Counted from the first letter of the stretch, positions 1 to 9,354 are shown. The stretch: 64,000 nucleotides of DNA from Enterococcus dongliensis (GCF_005405225.1 NZ_BJDQ01000005.1:62001-126000), one strand, 5' to 3'. Notes: generated by a model not told the origin, from the sequence alone. Numbers and translations are program-made.

Positions 1-1
1 A

Positions 2-784
2 TCTACACAGTTAATCGCAGCTGAAAAATGGTTTGATGCTAACCATAGTAATTGGCAGATTACTTCAAAGGACGGATTAGAATTGTCGGCCTATTATCTC
101 CCTGCCAAAACAAATCAACATAAAACAGCCATCATCGCCCATGGGTATATGGGGCAAGCAGCCGACATGTCACAATACGCTAAGATCTATCATGACCTTG
201 GGTACAATGTTTTGCTGCCTGATGCTCGCGGTCATGGAAAAAGTGAAGGAAATTATATCGGCTTTGGCTGGCCCGAACGAAAAGATTATCTTCAATGGAT
301 CAAATACGTCAACAAAAAAGAGCCTCGTACTGAAATCATCCTGCATGGGGTCAGTATGGGCGCAGCGACCATTATGATGACTAGCGGTGAAAAACTTCCA
401 GACAATGTCAAAGCCTTTGTCGAAGATTGTGGTTACAGCTCAGTCAACGATGAGTTGAGCTATCAATTAAAACAACTATTCAATCTGCCAGCGTTCCCAT
501 TGATCCCGGTCACTAGTTTAATTACAAAAATCCGTGCAGGATATTTCTGGGGCGAAGCTGATACGATTAAACAGTTACGTAAAAATAACCGGCCTATGCT
601 TTTTATTCACGGAGACAAAGATGATTTTGTCCCATTTTCAATGCTTGATAAAGTCTATCATGCCACTAAAGGACCCAAAGAAAAATATGTCGTCCATGGA
701 GCCAAGCATGCGGAGGCATTAAGTAGTGATCCTACCCTGTATCAGAAAAAAATCACGGAGTTCATCCAGAAATATATTCCTTGA
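2..784 (+). CDS. Alpha/beta hydrolase, 5' end outside window
   Basis: The reading frame is open from base 2, so the true start lies left of the window; an internal TTG at 83 is not a convincing start. The visible part has the serine-hydrolase layout: an oxyanion-loop HGYMG, the nucleophile elbow GVSMG, an acid in the segment GDKDDFVP and the histidine in HGAKHAEA near the C-terminus. This fits the S33-like cytoplasmic or membrane-anchored hydrolases of Firmicutes (BAAT/YqkD-like). Substrate is unknown. It is convergent with the aldolase gene and shares a bidirectional terminator with it. Confidence 0.8.
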   Translation, partial: STQLIAAEKWFDANHSNWQITSKDGLELSAYYLPAKTNQHKTAIIAHGYMGQAADMSQYAKIYHDLGYNVLLPDARGHGKSEGNYIGFGWPERKDYLQWIKYVNKKEPRTEIILHGVSMGAATIMMTSGEKLPDNVKAFVEDCGYSSVNDELSYQLKQLFNLPAFPLIPVTSLITKIRAGYFWGEADTIKQLRKNNRPMLFIHGDKDDFVPFSMLDKVYHATKGPKEKYVVHGAKHAEALSSDPTLYQKKITEFIQKYIP

Positions 785-811
785 TTCTTTTGAATAATCT
801 TCTTTAAATAT

Positions 812-853
812 AAATACACGCCACTTTGCCCAAAAACAAAGTGGCGTGTATTT
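812..853. terminator. Bidirectional terminator
   Basis: A 17-bp perfect stem (AAATACACGCCACTTTG and its complement) encloses an 8-nt loop, with A/T tracts on both sides. It sits between the convergent hydrolase and aldolase genes and overlaps the last bases of the aldolase gene. Confidence 0.85.
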
Positions 854-1493
854 ATTGTTGTCCGTAAGTATCGAATTTTGCCAAGACTTCTTTCATTTGT
901 GCTTGGTTTAATAGTTTAGGGGTTCCGATACAACGGGCGCGGTAATCTAATTTTGCCAAAAATTCGATATCTTTAGCGACACTAAAAGCACTAGCTAGAT
1001 CTGAGCCAATCGTCAATACTCCATGATTGCCTAGCAAAATACCTTTGTCTTCATGTATGAAATGAAAGGCTTCTTCAGCTAATTCACGAGTACCGAATGT
1101 TTTGTATTCACAACAACGAACTTTTTCACCGACAGAACCAATGATGTAATGCAGCGGTTCAATTGGTTGCTGCAAACAAGCAAATGTTGTCGCGTATTCT
1201 GAATGAGTATGGACGACTGAACGGACCTCTGGGCGATTCCTGTAAAAAATACTATGAAGATCATACTCACTTGAAGGTTTGCGATTTCCTTCTAAAATAT
1301 TGCCTTGAAGATCCATCAAAACAATGTCTTCTGGTCGTGTCTCAAAATAGGGAATCCCACTTGGACTGATCAGCATCGCGTGTGCTTCTGGCAAGTAAGC
1401 ACTGAGATTGCCGCCTGTTCCAGTCGTTAATTTTTCTGTGATCAGCTGCTTGCCATATGCCACTATTAATTCACGTTCTTTTAAATAATCCAT
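852..1493 (-). CDS. Class II aldolase, probably cleaving 5-deoxyribulose-1-P or methylthioribulose-1-P
   Basis: A 213-residue class II (zinc) aldolase of the fuculose-phosphate aldolase type. Visible signatures are the phosphate-binding TGTGGNLS (residues 24-31), ISPSGIPY, the catalytic-acid region PSSEYDLH, the metal-binding HTH in VVHTHSEYAT and a third histidine in GNHGVLT. It is the last gene of an operon with a methylthioribose-kinase-like and an MtnA-like gene. In Bacillus thuringiensis (drd genes), Rhodospirillum and some E. coli, this trio converts 5-deoxyribose or methylthioribose to DHAP plus an aldehyde. That role is inferred here from context. MtnB (a dehydratase of the same fold) is an alternative, but the other late methionine-salvage genes are not seen in the window. 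Confidence 0.75.
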   Translation of the reverse strand: MDYLKERELIVAYGKQLITEKLTTGTGGNLSAYLPEAHAMLISPSGIPYFETRPEDIVLMDLQGNILEGNRKPSSEYDLHSIFYRNRPEVRSVVHTHSEYATTFACLQQPIEPLHYIIGSVGEKVRCCEYKTFGTRELAEEAFHFIHEDKGILLGNHGVLTIGSDLASAFSVAKDIEFLAKLDYRARCIGTPKLLNQAQMKEVLAKFDTYGQQ

Positions 1494-1505
1494 CAGTTGC
1501 TCCTC

Positions 1506-2570
1506 TTAATAAAAATTGTTCTCAGGTTGTTCTTCTAAATAGCGAGACAAATCATACGGAGAGAAAATCCCGCGATCTGTCACGACCGCTCCAATCAGCT
1601 CAGGTGGTGTGATATCAAAAGATGGGTAAATAGCTTTGACACCTGTCAGCGTATGTTTGATTCCATTTAATTCCATAACTTGTTCAGGATCTCGCATCTC
1701 GATCTGAATACTTTTATGCGTTTTTTTATTCGTATCCGGAATCCCTGTGACAAAATAAGGAATCCCAAAACGTTGTGCTAAAATCGCTAGTTGGTACGTT
1801 CCAACTTTATTAGCGATATAACCGTCTTGCGCAATCGTATCAGCCGCTGAAGTGAACAGATCAATTGATTCGTGTTCCATTAGATAAGCAATCATATTAT
1901 CCGAAACTACCGTCGTATCAAAACCCATTTCGGCGCAACAACTTGCAGTCAATCGCGCTCCTTGTAAATATGGCCGTGTCTCTGCACAGAAAAAGCGCAG
2001 CGTTTTTTTCTGTTCAAGCGCTTCTCTTAGCAACATTCCGATGATCGTTTCGCCAAAACATTGAGTTAAAACAGTCCCATTGTCGGGGATTTTTGCGATT
2101 AAGAATTTCGCCACTTGATCCATTGTAGAATAACGGCGATTTAAAGAATCAATCGTCGTTTGTTTAATCGCTTCAGTGGGATCCTCGCCTTTTTCTAATG
2201 CTGTTTTGGCGACAGCGATACATTTCTCAGTAATCAATGCCATCCGATTAGCCGTCGTTGGACGTGCATTGGCGATTGTAGACGACGCTTTTTTTAAATA
2301 AGCTAGTTGCGCAGCAGGTTCTAATGAATTACTTTCTTCTGCTGCTAACGCCATTCCCATACCTGCTGCAGTATATGGCCCCGCGCTTTGTGTCACCATG
2401 TCTGTGATTGCTTGCGCCACTGCTTGATGAGTCTCACATTCCACAAATGCCACCTGTGTCGGATAAATTCGTCGATCCAAAATACGAACTTTTCCTTTTT
2501 CGTACCATGCGACATTTTCATATTGCAACAAGGTTGGCATCGTATAATCTTGTCTTTCCAACGTAGTCAC
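1506..2570 (-). CDS. mtnA: MtnA-like aldose-1-phosphate isomerase (methylthioribose-1-P or 5-deoxyribose-1-P)
   Basis: A 354-residue protein of the MtnA/eIF2B-alpha isomerase family, converting an aldose-1-phosphate to the ketose-1-phosphate. Family motifs are ARPTTANR (about 102-109), GTVLTQC with the presumed catalytic Cys171, ETRPYLQGARLTA (197-209), SDNM, and AADTIAQDGYIANKVGTY with the presumed catalytic Asp244. Two motifs differ from classical MtnA: the His of THC is Gln, and GADRIA reads SAADTIA, which suits a divergent subfamily. The GTG at 2570 directly abuts AGAAGG; a TTG at 2561 has better spacing, so the start is uncertain by a few codons. It lies 12 bp upstream of the aldolase gene. 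Confidence 0.85.
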   Translation of the reverse strand: MTTLERQDYTMPTLLQYENVAWYEKGKVRILDRRIYPTQVAFVECETHQAVAQAITDMVTQSAGPYTAAGMGMALAAEESNSLEPAAQLAYLKKASSTIANARPTTANRMALITEKCIAVAKTALEKGEDPTEAIKQTTIDSLNRRYSTMDQVAKFLIAKIPDNGTVLTQCFGETIIGMLLREALEQKKTLRFFCAETRPYLQGARLTASCCAEMGFDTTVVSDNMIAYLMEHESIDLFTSAADTIAQDGYIANKVGTYQLAILAQRFGIPYFVTGIPDTNKKTHKSIQIEMRDPEQVMELNGIKHTLTGVKAIYPSFDITPPELIGAVVTDRGIFSPYDLSRYLEEQPENNFY

Positions 2571-2612
2571 CTTCTAATTTAATTTTCAAAATATTCTATT
2601 GTCGTGCCGTCT

Positions 2613-3857
2613 TTACAAACGAAGTAAGGCAAACTGCTCTTCTAATTCATCGATAGCATCGATTAATTGGCTGCCATTTGTAATATGAGCACGGTTGATG
2701 ATTAACTGAATCCCTAATTTTAGTAATACTCGCTCTGCTTCTACTTTCTGTTTACATGGAATCAATGACAATTCTTTGACCTTTGAATCTCCTACAACTC
2801 GCCGAATAATCTCAGTTCCTGCATATCCTGCCGCATCACTCATCATTTCTCGCAGGATTGTCTTTTTAAACGTTGGGTTACGATAAAGTGAAACAGTCAC
2901 AGCTTCATTGTAGTATCTAGCTAATTTTTCTTGGACTTGATCATAAACAGCTCCGATTGTTTGTTTGATCCAACGGTGGAAGGATGCATCAAATGTTGGG
3001 TCAAACAAATTTTTAACCATTGGAAAATACAGATGAGCCAAAACATTTCCAATGTCATACCCTGCAGGACCGTAAAAAGCAAACTCCGGATCGATCACTT
3101 TCAACCCTGTTGGATTAATAAAAATAGAGCCGGTATGAAGATCTCCGTGTATCAAAGATTGAGCATTATTCATAAATCTATTACGTAACAACGCAACTTC
3201 TACATGCAATGGTTCATTTTCATACAGATTTTCTGTGACAAACCGCTCATTTCCCGGCGTCAAAATATTCTGTTGCTTGTAATCATTATAAGGTTCTGTA
3301 AATACCAAATCCTCACTGATGTCACACATCTCAGGATTAATGAACTCTTTGACCCGTAATTTTTTCATCTTACGAGCCAAAACAAGATCGCTCGTAAAAA
3401 GCACTGTACGTACCAAGTATTCTGTTATCTCTTCACTAAAATCAGGAAAAGTTTTCTTCTTGATCAATTCATACCGCATATTTTGATAATCTGAAATATC
3501 TTCCATCGTCAATGCATACATTTTTTGATCATAATGATACACTTTCGGAACAAATTGCGGAGCCAAATCATTTTGCAATCGTAAAATCTCTGCTTCGATT
3601 CGATTGCGATCAATGTCTAACGGACGACCAGAAGAACGCAACAAAACATCTGCTTGTTTGATGATTAAACTCTCTTGTGTCGCCTGATCCATCACACGAA
3701 AAATATAATTGATGTTGCCATCACCGATTTCAGTAACAGTAAGGGGCGCATCACTAGAAAAAGCACCTAATCGTTCTACAACATATTGTTTAACTGTTCG
3801 GGTATCCATTAAAAAATGTTCTTGATACGCTGCTAAGTTTTTCGGGACAAGTCTCAT
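2613..3857 (-). CDS. mtnK: MtnK-like sugar kinase (methylthioribose or 5-deoxyribose)
   Basis: A 414-residue kinase of the aminoglycoside-phosphotransferase fold, closest in pattern to S-methyl-5-thioribose kinase. It has the glycine-rich GDGNINYIF loop, the catalytic HGDLHTGSI and the metal-binding IDPEFAFYGPAGYDIG, all MtnK hallmarks. I chose the ATG at 3857, preceded by AAGGTG at good spacing; an upstream ATG at 3875 has no better site. It phosphorylates C1 of the sugar and feeds the MtnA-like isomerase encoded 42 bp downstream. No nucleosidase (mtnN) is adjacent, so the free sugar must come from elsewhere. Confidence 0.85.
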   Translation of the reverse strand: MRLVPKNLAAYQEHFLMDTRTVKQYVVERLGAFSSDAPLTVTEIGDGNINYIFRVMDQATQESLIIKQADVLLRSSGRPLDIDRNRIEAEILRLQNDLAPQFVPKVYHYDQKMYALTMEDISDYQNMRYELIKKKTFPDFSEEITEYLVRTVLFTSDLVLARKMKKLRVKEFINPEMCDISEDLVFTEPYNDYKQQNILTPGNERFVTENLYENEPLHVEVALLRNRFMNNAQSLIHGDLHTGSIFINPTGLKVIDPEFAFYGPAGYDIGNVLAHLYFPMVKNLFDPTFDASFHRWIKQTIGAVYDQVQEKLARYYNEAVTVSLYRNPTFKKTILREMMSDAAGYAGTEIIRRVVGDSKVKELSLIPCKQKVEAERVLLKLGIQLIINRAHITNGSQLIDAIDELEEQFALLRL

Positions 3858-3919
3858 GCTATCACCTTCATTCATTTTATTTTTCAGCTATCTGTAGTAA
3901 CTTGATCCATCTCAAAATA

Positions 3920-3985
3920 AAAAAACATCCACCTAAAAGTCTACATTTAAACAAATCAAATGCAACTTTTAGGTGAATGTTCTTA
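3920..3985 (-). terminator. Terminator after the sorbitol operon
   Basis: Inverted repeat CACCTAAAAGT / ACTTTTAGGTG, extended by flanking ACAT/ATGT pairs, around a loop of about 23 nt; on the minus strand a run of seven T follows. It overlaps the last codons of the EIIA gene. Only about 60 bp separate it from the mtnK start, so the salvage operon either has a promoter squeezed in there or is partly served by read-through. Confidence 0.75.
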
Positions 3986-4336
3986 TTTAATCATAATTTT
4001 TGTCCCTACAGTAATCACTGGCAATTCTTTGTCTTCCACATAAAGTGTTCCTGGAAGTTCCGCTGTTTCTGATCCATCAAAACGCAATGTGATATGCCCC
4101 AGATCATCTAGATTTTTCTTTACCACGTCACCGACCGCAGTGATCTTATAGGCTTGATTATCAAATAAAAAATCCATTCCCGTAGTGATCTCGTCGGTTG
4201 AGGGTGTTAGCTGGATATTGTAACAATAATCAGCTAATGTTTCTGGTGCTTCATTTCCAAAGAAAATCAGCATTTTTTCTTGTCGAAACATCTCTGCTTC
4301 AGGTCCAATATTAGTAACTTGCGTCTCAAAAATCAT
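3983..4336 (-). CDS. srlB: Sorbitol-specific PTS EIIA component
   Basis: A 117-residue glucitol/sorbitol EIIA (GutA/SrlB family). Family features are the N-terminal TQVTNIGPEAEMF, the LADYCY segment and the conserved GHITLRFDG. The ATG at 4336 is preceded by GGAG; an upstream TTG at 4351 overlaps that site and is unlikely. The only histidine is His81, in GHITLRFDG, while the segment after LADYCY has no histidine. Phosphoryl transfer from HPr to the EIIB domain is expected. It is the last gene of the operon, 6 bp after the EIIBC gene (7 bp downstream of its stop from the extended frame). Confidence 0.9.
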   Translation of the reverse strand: MIFETQVTNIGPEAEMFRQEKMLIFFGNEAPETLADYCYNIQLTPSTDEITTGMDFLFDNQAYKITAVGDVVKKNLDDLGHITLRFDGSETAELPGTLYVEDKELPVITVGTKIMIK

Positions 4337-4357
4337 TTTCCATCTCTCCAAACATTT

Positions 4358-5362
4358 TTAACTATATAATCCAAAACTTGCTAACCATGCAACAACTACC
4401 CGTGGTACACCATTTAAGAAGCGTGAATATAAGACTGATGGTACTCCAACTTCGACAGTTTCTGCTTCAGCTTCTTCTAATCCCAAACCAACAGGAATGA
4501 AATCACAAGCATTTTGTGTATTTATCGCAAATAGTGCTGGCAATGCTAATTGTGGTGGGATATTCCCTTTTCCAATTTCTACCCCAATCAAAGTTCCCAA
4601 AATCTGACTAATAACTGCACCAGGACCTAATAATGGTGACAAAAATGGCAACGAACAGATAAATCCAATAATGATCAAACCAAAAACATTTCCGGCTAAT
4701 GGTTTCATTAAATTAGCAAAAACAGTTCCAATTCCTGAACCTTGAATAATCCCGATTAATAAAGATACAAAGGCCATAAAAGGAATCACCGTATTGATCA
4801 TGGTTTGTACACCTTCACGAGCAGATTGATTGAAGGTTGCTACAACTTTTCCGGCACCCATGCCAATTTTAGCGATGAAACTTTTTTGTTCAGCTCTTTG
4901 TTCGGTGATTTTCTTATCTGTTGAATACTTAAATTCACGTTCTGGCTTTTCTTCAGTTATAAATGCTGGCTTCTCAGTTACTTCTGTCTCATCGGCTAAC
5001 ATGATTTGTTTTTCTCCAACAGCTGAAACATAGATATCTTCATGAATATATTGTGCCAATGGACCACTTTTACCGGTTGGCACGATATTTACTGTTGGGA
5101 TATTTTTCTTTGGATAAATCCCACAACGCAATGTTCCGCCACAATCAATAATAGCTAAAGCGATTTCATTATCAGGAATCGATGTTTTAAACCCATTAAC
5201 TGATTCCATTCCTGTCAATTCTTCAATTTTATCAACGATACTTGGCTTGTCTCCGCCACCAGTCACATAAACAAATTTATGCTTCTCATCTGTGGGAGTA
5301 ATTACTAAAGGTCCACCATACCCACCAGAACCTTTTACGATCTTAATACTATTATAAGCCAT
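4358..5362 (-). CDS. srlE: Sorbitol-specific PTS EIIBC component
   Basis: A 334-residue protein with an N-terminal EIIB domain (about 1-120; Cys74 and Cys80 in the CGGTLRCG motif, one of them the likely phospho-cysteine) and a C-terminal membrane part with several hydrophobic helices (from about 190). This is the split architecture of the glucitol PTS, in which the membrane channel is divided between this protein and the separate EIIC gene upstream. The start at 5362 has AGGAGG at seven bases. Sorbitol is imported and phosphorylated to sorbitol-6-phosphate. Confidence 0.92.
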   Translation of the reverse strand: MAYNSIKIVKGSGGYGGPLVITPTDEKHKFVYVTGGGDKPSIVDKIEELTGMESVNGFKTSIPDNEIALAIIDCGGTLRCGIYPKKNIPTVNIVPTGKSGPLAQYIHEDIYVSAVGEKQIMLADETEVTEKPAFITEEKPEREFKYSTDKKITEQRAEQKSFIAKIGMGAGKVVATFNQSAREGVQTMINTVIPFMAFVSLLIGIIQGSGIGTVFANLMKPLAGNVFGLIIIGFICSLPFLSPLLGPGAVISQILGTLIGVEIGKGNIPPQLALPALFAINTQNACDFIPVGLGLEEAEAETVEVGVPSVLYSRFLNGVPRVVVAWLASFGLYS

Positions 5363-5422
5363 TTCCGCTCCTCCTAATTCATTTTAAAGTAATTATTTTT
5401 CTATACTATTCTCATGCATATA

Positions 5423-5983
5423 TTATTCTGGTACCGCAACTTCATCGACTGTTTTACTCAATTGAATTCCTTGTTGTTTGCAAACAAAAGCGGTAGTGAA
5501 ATCGGTTGTCCAACCACCAATGAAATTCATGACTAATCCAACAAACATATAACGAATAGCTAATTCCATTGAGTTCAAGCCTAATTGTGTGATCCCTTGT
5601 GCAATCCCCATCCAAACAAATAATTCTCCTGGATTAATATGCGGGAATACACCATTACTTGTATGGCAAAATTGAGCATTTGATGCATAATAACTTGGCT
5701 TATAAAATTCTGGTAAGAAACGTGCCATTGTAAACGACATTGGATTTCCTAACATAAAAGCAGAGATAAATGGTAAAACTAAATATCGTGTAAAAGGATT
5801 TTTAGAAGAAACTTTGGCTACTTTTGTCACTCTTTCTTCTCCTAAAAAGGCAATCAAGGTATTCATTGCTACCATCAACATCAAAACAACTGGAACAATT
5901 CCTGTCATCCAACTGATAAACGTTTCGGCACCTGTTTGGAAAAGACTCATGAAGCCTTCCGCAAATTTTGTAATATAATCCAT
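5423..5983 (-). CDS. srlA: Sorbitol-specific PTS EIIC component
   Basis: A 186-residue membrane protein of the glucitol EIIC family (N-terminal DYITKFAEGFMSLFQTGAET, then about four hydrophobic segments and the motif CHTSNGVFPHINPGELFVW). The ATG at 5983 is preceded by GGGAG; the frame extends to an ATG at 6004 without a good site. It forms the sugar-translocating membrane unit together with the C domain of the EIIBC protein encoded next downstream. Confidence 0.9.
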   Translation of the reverse strand: MDYITKFAEGFMSLFQTGAETFISWMTGIVPVVLMLMVAMNTLIAFLGEERVTKVAKVSSKNPFTRYLVLPFISAFMLGNPMSFTMARFLPEFYKPSYYASNAQFCHTSNGVFPHINPGELFVWMGIAQGITQLGLNSMELAIRYMFVGLVMNFIGGWTTDFTTAFVCKQQGIQLSKTVDEVAVPE

Positions 5984-6093
5984 TCTTAAACACTCCCTTT
6001 TCATATTGAGGAATTCATTTTTCTAAGGAAAAAATCAGTCCTATTTTTAAGCTATCTTTTTGAAAATTCTTGAATCCTTGCATAGTAAATAAT

Positions 6094-6606
6094 TTATTTT
6101 TCATGAGAAAAATTATGAATCGTAGAATCAGTATTTTTTTTCGTTAATTTTCTTTGAATCGATGTTTTTATTAATGATAATTGATTTCCAAAATTGAAAA
6201 TTGGAGAGACTGGACGTTCCTCTTGATGGTTGCCTTGCTCGACTTCTAAATAAATTTTTTGTGCATTTGCTGCTGCTTGACGTGTCAGTCGATTTTCTTT
6301 AACTAACATTGCCGAATCTGTTAGTTGATGAATATCGATACCGATAAATTGTGGACGTGTTTTGAAACGTGCTAGGATAGATGTTCCTTGCATCATTTCA
6401 GCTTCTTGAATGATTCCTGTGCTATCTACACCCAATAAAAGAATCGTACCTGATGTAATTTTTCCGGGACGGCGACCAATAGCTACTTTTCCTTTGCGTT
6501 TCATACGAATATAGACAGAATTAAAATGTTTGATCTGCTTCATTCCTAAAAAAATTTGAAGAATATAAGCAATAATTGCAATTGCTCCTAAAAAAAAGAT
6601 ATTCAT
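6094..6606 (-). CDS. gutM: Glucitol operon activator protein GutM
   Basis: A 170-residue GutM-family protein: one N-terminal hydrophobic helix (about 3-22), then a soluble part with RMKRKGKVAIGRRPGKITSGTILLLGVD. In sorbitol operons GutM is an auxiliary activator, and in lactobacilli the order gutF-R-M-C-B-A is the same as here. The membrane helix suggests that it acts at the membrane, perhaps by modulating GutR; that is inference. An AAAGGAG lies 11 bases before the start. Confidence 0.88.
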   Translation of the reverse strand: MNIFFLGAIAIIAYILQIFLGMKQIKHFNSVYIRMKRKGKVAIGRRPGKITSGTILLLGVDSTGIIQEAEMMQGTSILARFKTRPQFIGIDIHQLTDSAMLVKENRLTRQAAANAQKIYLEVEQGNHQEERPVSPIFNFGNQLSLIKTSIQRKLTKKNTDSTIHNFSHEK

Positions 6607-6662
6607 ATGATGTTTGCTCCTTTCTGATACAAAGAAAAGTCCTTCGTACCCTTTCCTTATTA

Positions 6663-8504
6663 CTAGCCTTTTACTAATAATTGCCGGTATTCTTCTTTGC
6701 TATTTATCTGTTTGACTTGTTCTCGCAACACCTTATTGGAAGAAATAATAAAAATCGTATCATAAAAACTCAGTAATTCTTCTTCCATCGTTAACGACAA
6801 ATTTTCTGGAATAGCTACTAAAAAAATCAATTCAATATCTTCTAGCGATCGACCAGTTGGATAATTTCCTATCGTTACAAGAATTTCTTCACTTTGTTGA
6901 TTGATTCCATGAGGAAAAGCAATACCATTATCGATTACTGCAGATTCTTCTTGTGCTTTTGTCAAGATATACTCTTTAAAAGAAGAATCGATTAATTGTT
7001 CAGATTGTAAACGTGTCAATAAATTATCTAAATTTTCTTCATAGGAAAGTTGCTCATCTAGTTGTTCGAAAGAAAATTGAATATGATCAAATGAGGCTGC
7101 TTTTGATGCAATAATTCGCTTCCACTCACTTAATAACCAATTCTCATTGAATAGATCCGTCAGTTTGATTACGGCTGTAGTTGCTTTTGTATGTTTTAAT
7201 GGAATTGTTGTAAATACTGCAAAATATCTATCTAGATCTTTCGTTTCGTATTCTTCTTCTGAATAATGTGCAATACGAATATTTGGACCTAAAACAGTTT
7301 CCAATTGACGTTTGATCATTAATGCCGTTCCTTTACCAGTGTTGCAGACTACAGCAATTTCCTTCATATTTGATTGAGTATCCGATTTTAACGCCAATTC
7401 AAAATAAATAGCTAAATAAGAAAGTTCTGCTTGTTGGATTGGCTTTTGTAAAAATCTGGCTAATGCCGTGATACCTATTTCTGCTAACTCATGAGCAAAA
7501 GCATGTTTTTGCTTAAATTCATTACGGAAAATATCATAGGTTTCGACTTGAAAAATGATCCGATTAATTAAAAACATGAAATGTGATCGAATATTTTGAA
7601 ATAATATTTCTTGATCCAAATTGATGATAACTGCCGAATTAATTTGATTCATCATATAGTGAAATAAGGTGTTTACTTCTGCATTGTTACCCTTATATTC
7701 TGGAACCAGATTATTATTAAAGATATTCAATGGAAAACAGAGAAAATCAAAATCAAATTTGCTAATTGTTAGACCATAATTCGTAGCTAAGCTAACGAAC
7801 AATTCTTCCAATAATTGATCTTCTGAAAAATAATTAATATAATGGGGCACCGATTGTGTTAATGGTTTTCCAGCTTTAATTCGTTGAATTGTTAAAATAA
7901 TGTTTTTTTGTAATAAACCCAATGTACGGAAATCCATTTTTTTATTTAAAGCAATTGCATCGACTTGCTGCAACAGTTCAGTACTTAATGTTGGCTGTTC
8001 AAGATAGTCATACGCATGGTATAAATACAGCAATCGTAGCTGAGATTCTGTTCCAGAAATCTTCAACCCTTTATTAGGTGTACCAATCAAAGAAATTTGA
8101 TACTTGCTCATTATTTTTTTTAAATTCCGTAAATCTTTATTGACTGTTGAACGACTGACCCCTAATACTTCTGATAAATCATCAATAACGACATAATCTT
8201 TGTCCTTTATAAAACAATCAATTAGAACAGCCATACGTTTGGTACTTGAATTGAAATCTGTTTGTTGTTTCAAACTACCATTCATAATTTTTGAAAATTG
8301 ATGAGAATCTTTTACTTTTAATGAATAAAGGTTCTCTTTTTCTTCAATTATTGCAATATTTTCCATTTGATCGTTTAACAATTGAATCGCTTTTTTAGTG
8401 GTCTGTGCGCTTGTATCAGTTATTTTTTGTAATTCTTCTAAATTCAAGCGGTCATAAGTAATAAAATTCTGCAGCAATTTATACCAGCGATTGATTAATG
8501 CCAT
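6663..8504 (-). CDS. gutR: PRD-domain transcriptional activator of the sorbitol operon
   Basis: A 613-residue BglG/MtlR-type regulator. It has N-terminal helix-turn-helix regions (about 1-160, with LSEVLGVSRSTVNKDLRNL as the clearest recognition helix), two PRD segments (about 170-380), an EIIB-like stretch (IAVVCNTGKGTALMIKRQL) and a C-terminal EIIA-like domain with the phosphorylatable His532 in GIAFPH. Proteins of this architecture bind DNA and are switched by PTS phosphorylation, as opposed to the short RNA-binding antiterminators. It is encoded within the operon it is expected to control. Confidence 0.9.
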   Translation of the reverse strand: MALINRWYKLLQNFITYDRLNLEELQKITDTSAQTTKKAIQLLNDQMENIAIIEEKENLYSLKVKDSHQFSKIMNGSLKQQTDFNSSTKRMAVLIDCFIKDKDYVVIDDLSEVLGVSRSTVNKDLRNLKKIMSKYQISLIGTPNKGLKISGTESQLRLLYLYHAYDYLEQPTLSTELLQQVDAIALNKKMDFRTLGLLQKNIILTIQRIKAGKPLTQSVPHYINYFSEDQLLEELFVSLATNYGLTISKFDFDFLCFPLNIFNNNLVPEYKGNNAEVNTLFHYMMNQINSAVIINLDQEILFQNIRSHFMFLINRIIFQVETYDIFRNEFKQKHAFAHELAEIGITALARFLQKPIQQAELSYLAIYFELALKSDTQSNMKEIAVVCNTGKGTALMIKRQLETVLGPNIRIAHYSEEEYETKDLDRYFAVFTTIPLKHTKATTAVIKLTDLFNENWLLSEWKRIIASKAASFDHIQFSFEQLDEQLSYEENLDNLLTRLQSEQLIDSSFKEYILTKAQEESAVIDNGIAFPHGINQQSEEILVTIGNYPTGRSLEDIELIFLVAIPENLSLTMEEELLSFYDTIFIISSNKVLREQVKQINSKEEYRQLLVKG

Positions 8505-8523
8505 TTTATTACCCCACCTTCAT

Positions 8524-9324
8524 TTATCCTCGTGTTTTTCCTCCAGCAACGTTGGTTGTAACCCCAGTAATGTAACTAGACCGATCAGATAAATAATAGC
8601 ATACTAAATCAGCAACTTCACTGAGCTTTCCACTTCGTCCTAACGGGATTGTTGTAGTTTTATCGTAATTTTTACGAAGCTCTTCAACAGTGATACCACG
8701 TGTATAAGCTAATGCAGTCTCATAGGCTTCCGTTCGCAAGCCAGTTTCTTCCATAATTCCAGGAGCAATCCCTACTACTCGAATACCTTGTTTACCTAAT
8801 TCTTTAGACCATGAACGTGTAAAACTATTAACTGCAGCTTTCGTTGCAGCATATGGACTTTGTCCCTCAGATCCTTCTAACCCACTTTCTGAAGACATAT
8901 TGATGATTACACCTTCATGTGTTTTGAGCATTGTTCGTGCTACCGCTTGCGTCATTAGAAATAATCCTTTTTGATTGATTGCTATCATCTTATCAAAAAT
9001 ACTATCTGATAATTCGAATTTTCCATGTGGATCTGCCTCATCTACTAACAAACCTGGAACATTGATTCCAGCATTATTAACTAATCCATCAATTTTGCCT
9101 AATTTTTCAATGACTGCTGCAACATTTTTTTCTACTTGTTTTCGATCAGAAATATCTGTCTGAAAATAGTAAAGACGATCATGCTCCACCTTTCCTGGTT
9201 GAAGATCAAAGTTTACTACAACCACTCCTTGCTCCAATAATTCATCAATAATACTTGCTCCAATTCCTGAAGATCCACCTGTTACAATCACTTTTTTACC
9301 TGAAACATTTAACCAATCTGACAT
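8524..9324 (-). CDS. gutF: Sorbitol-6-phosphate 2-dehydrogenase (SDR family)
   Basis: A 266-residue short-chain dehydrogenase that oxidises sorbitol-6-phosphate to fructose-6-phosphate with NAD. It has the nucleotide-binding TGGSSGIG (about 16-23), NNAG, and the catalytic Tyr/Lys in YAATKAA. The C-terminal TGVTTNVAGGKTRG is the ending I know from lactobacillary GutF/SorF. The start is the ATG at 9324 (MSDWLN), eight bases after GGAGGG; the frame runs open for another 37 codons upstream, across the cre site and promoter. First gene of the sorbitol operon. Confidence 0.92.
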   Translation of the reverse strand: MSDWLNVSGKKVIVTGGSSGIGASIIDELLEQGVVVVNFDLQPGKVEHDRLYYFQTDISDRKQVEKNVAAVIEKLGKIDGLVNNAGINVPGLLVDEADPHGKFELSDSIFDKMIAINQKGLFLMTQAVARTMLKTHEGVIINMSSESGLEGSEGQSPYAATKAAVNSFTRSWSKELGKQGIRVVGIAPGIMEETGLRTEAYETALAYTRGITVEELRKNYDKTTTIPLGRSGKLSEVADLVCYYLSDRSSYITGVTTNVAGGKTRG

Positions 9325-9354
9325 CTTTGGTTCCCTCCTCTTAAATACAAATTG

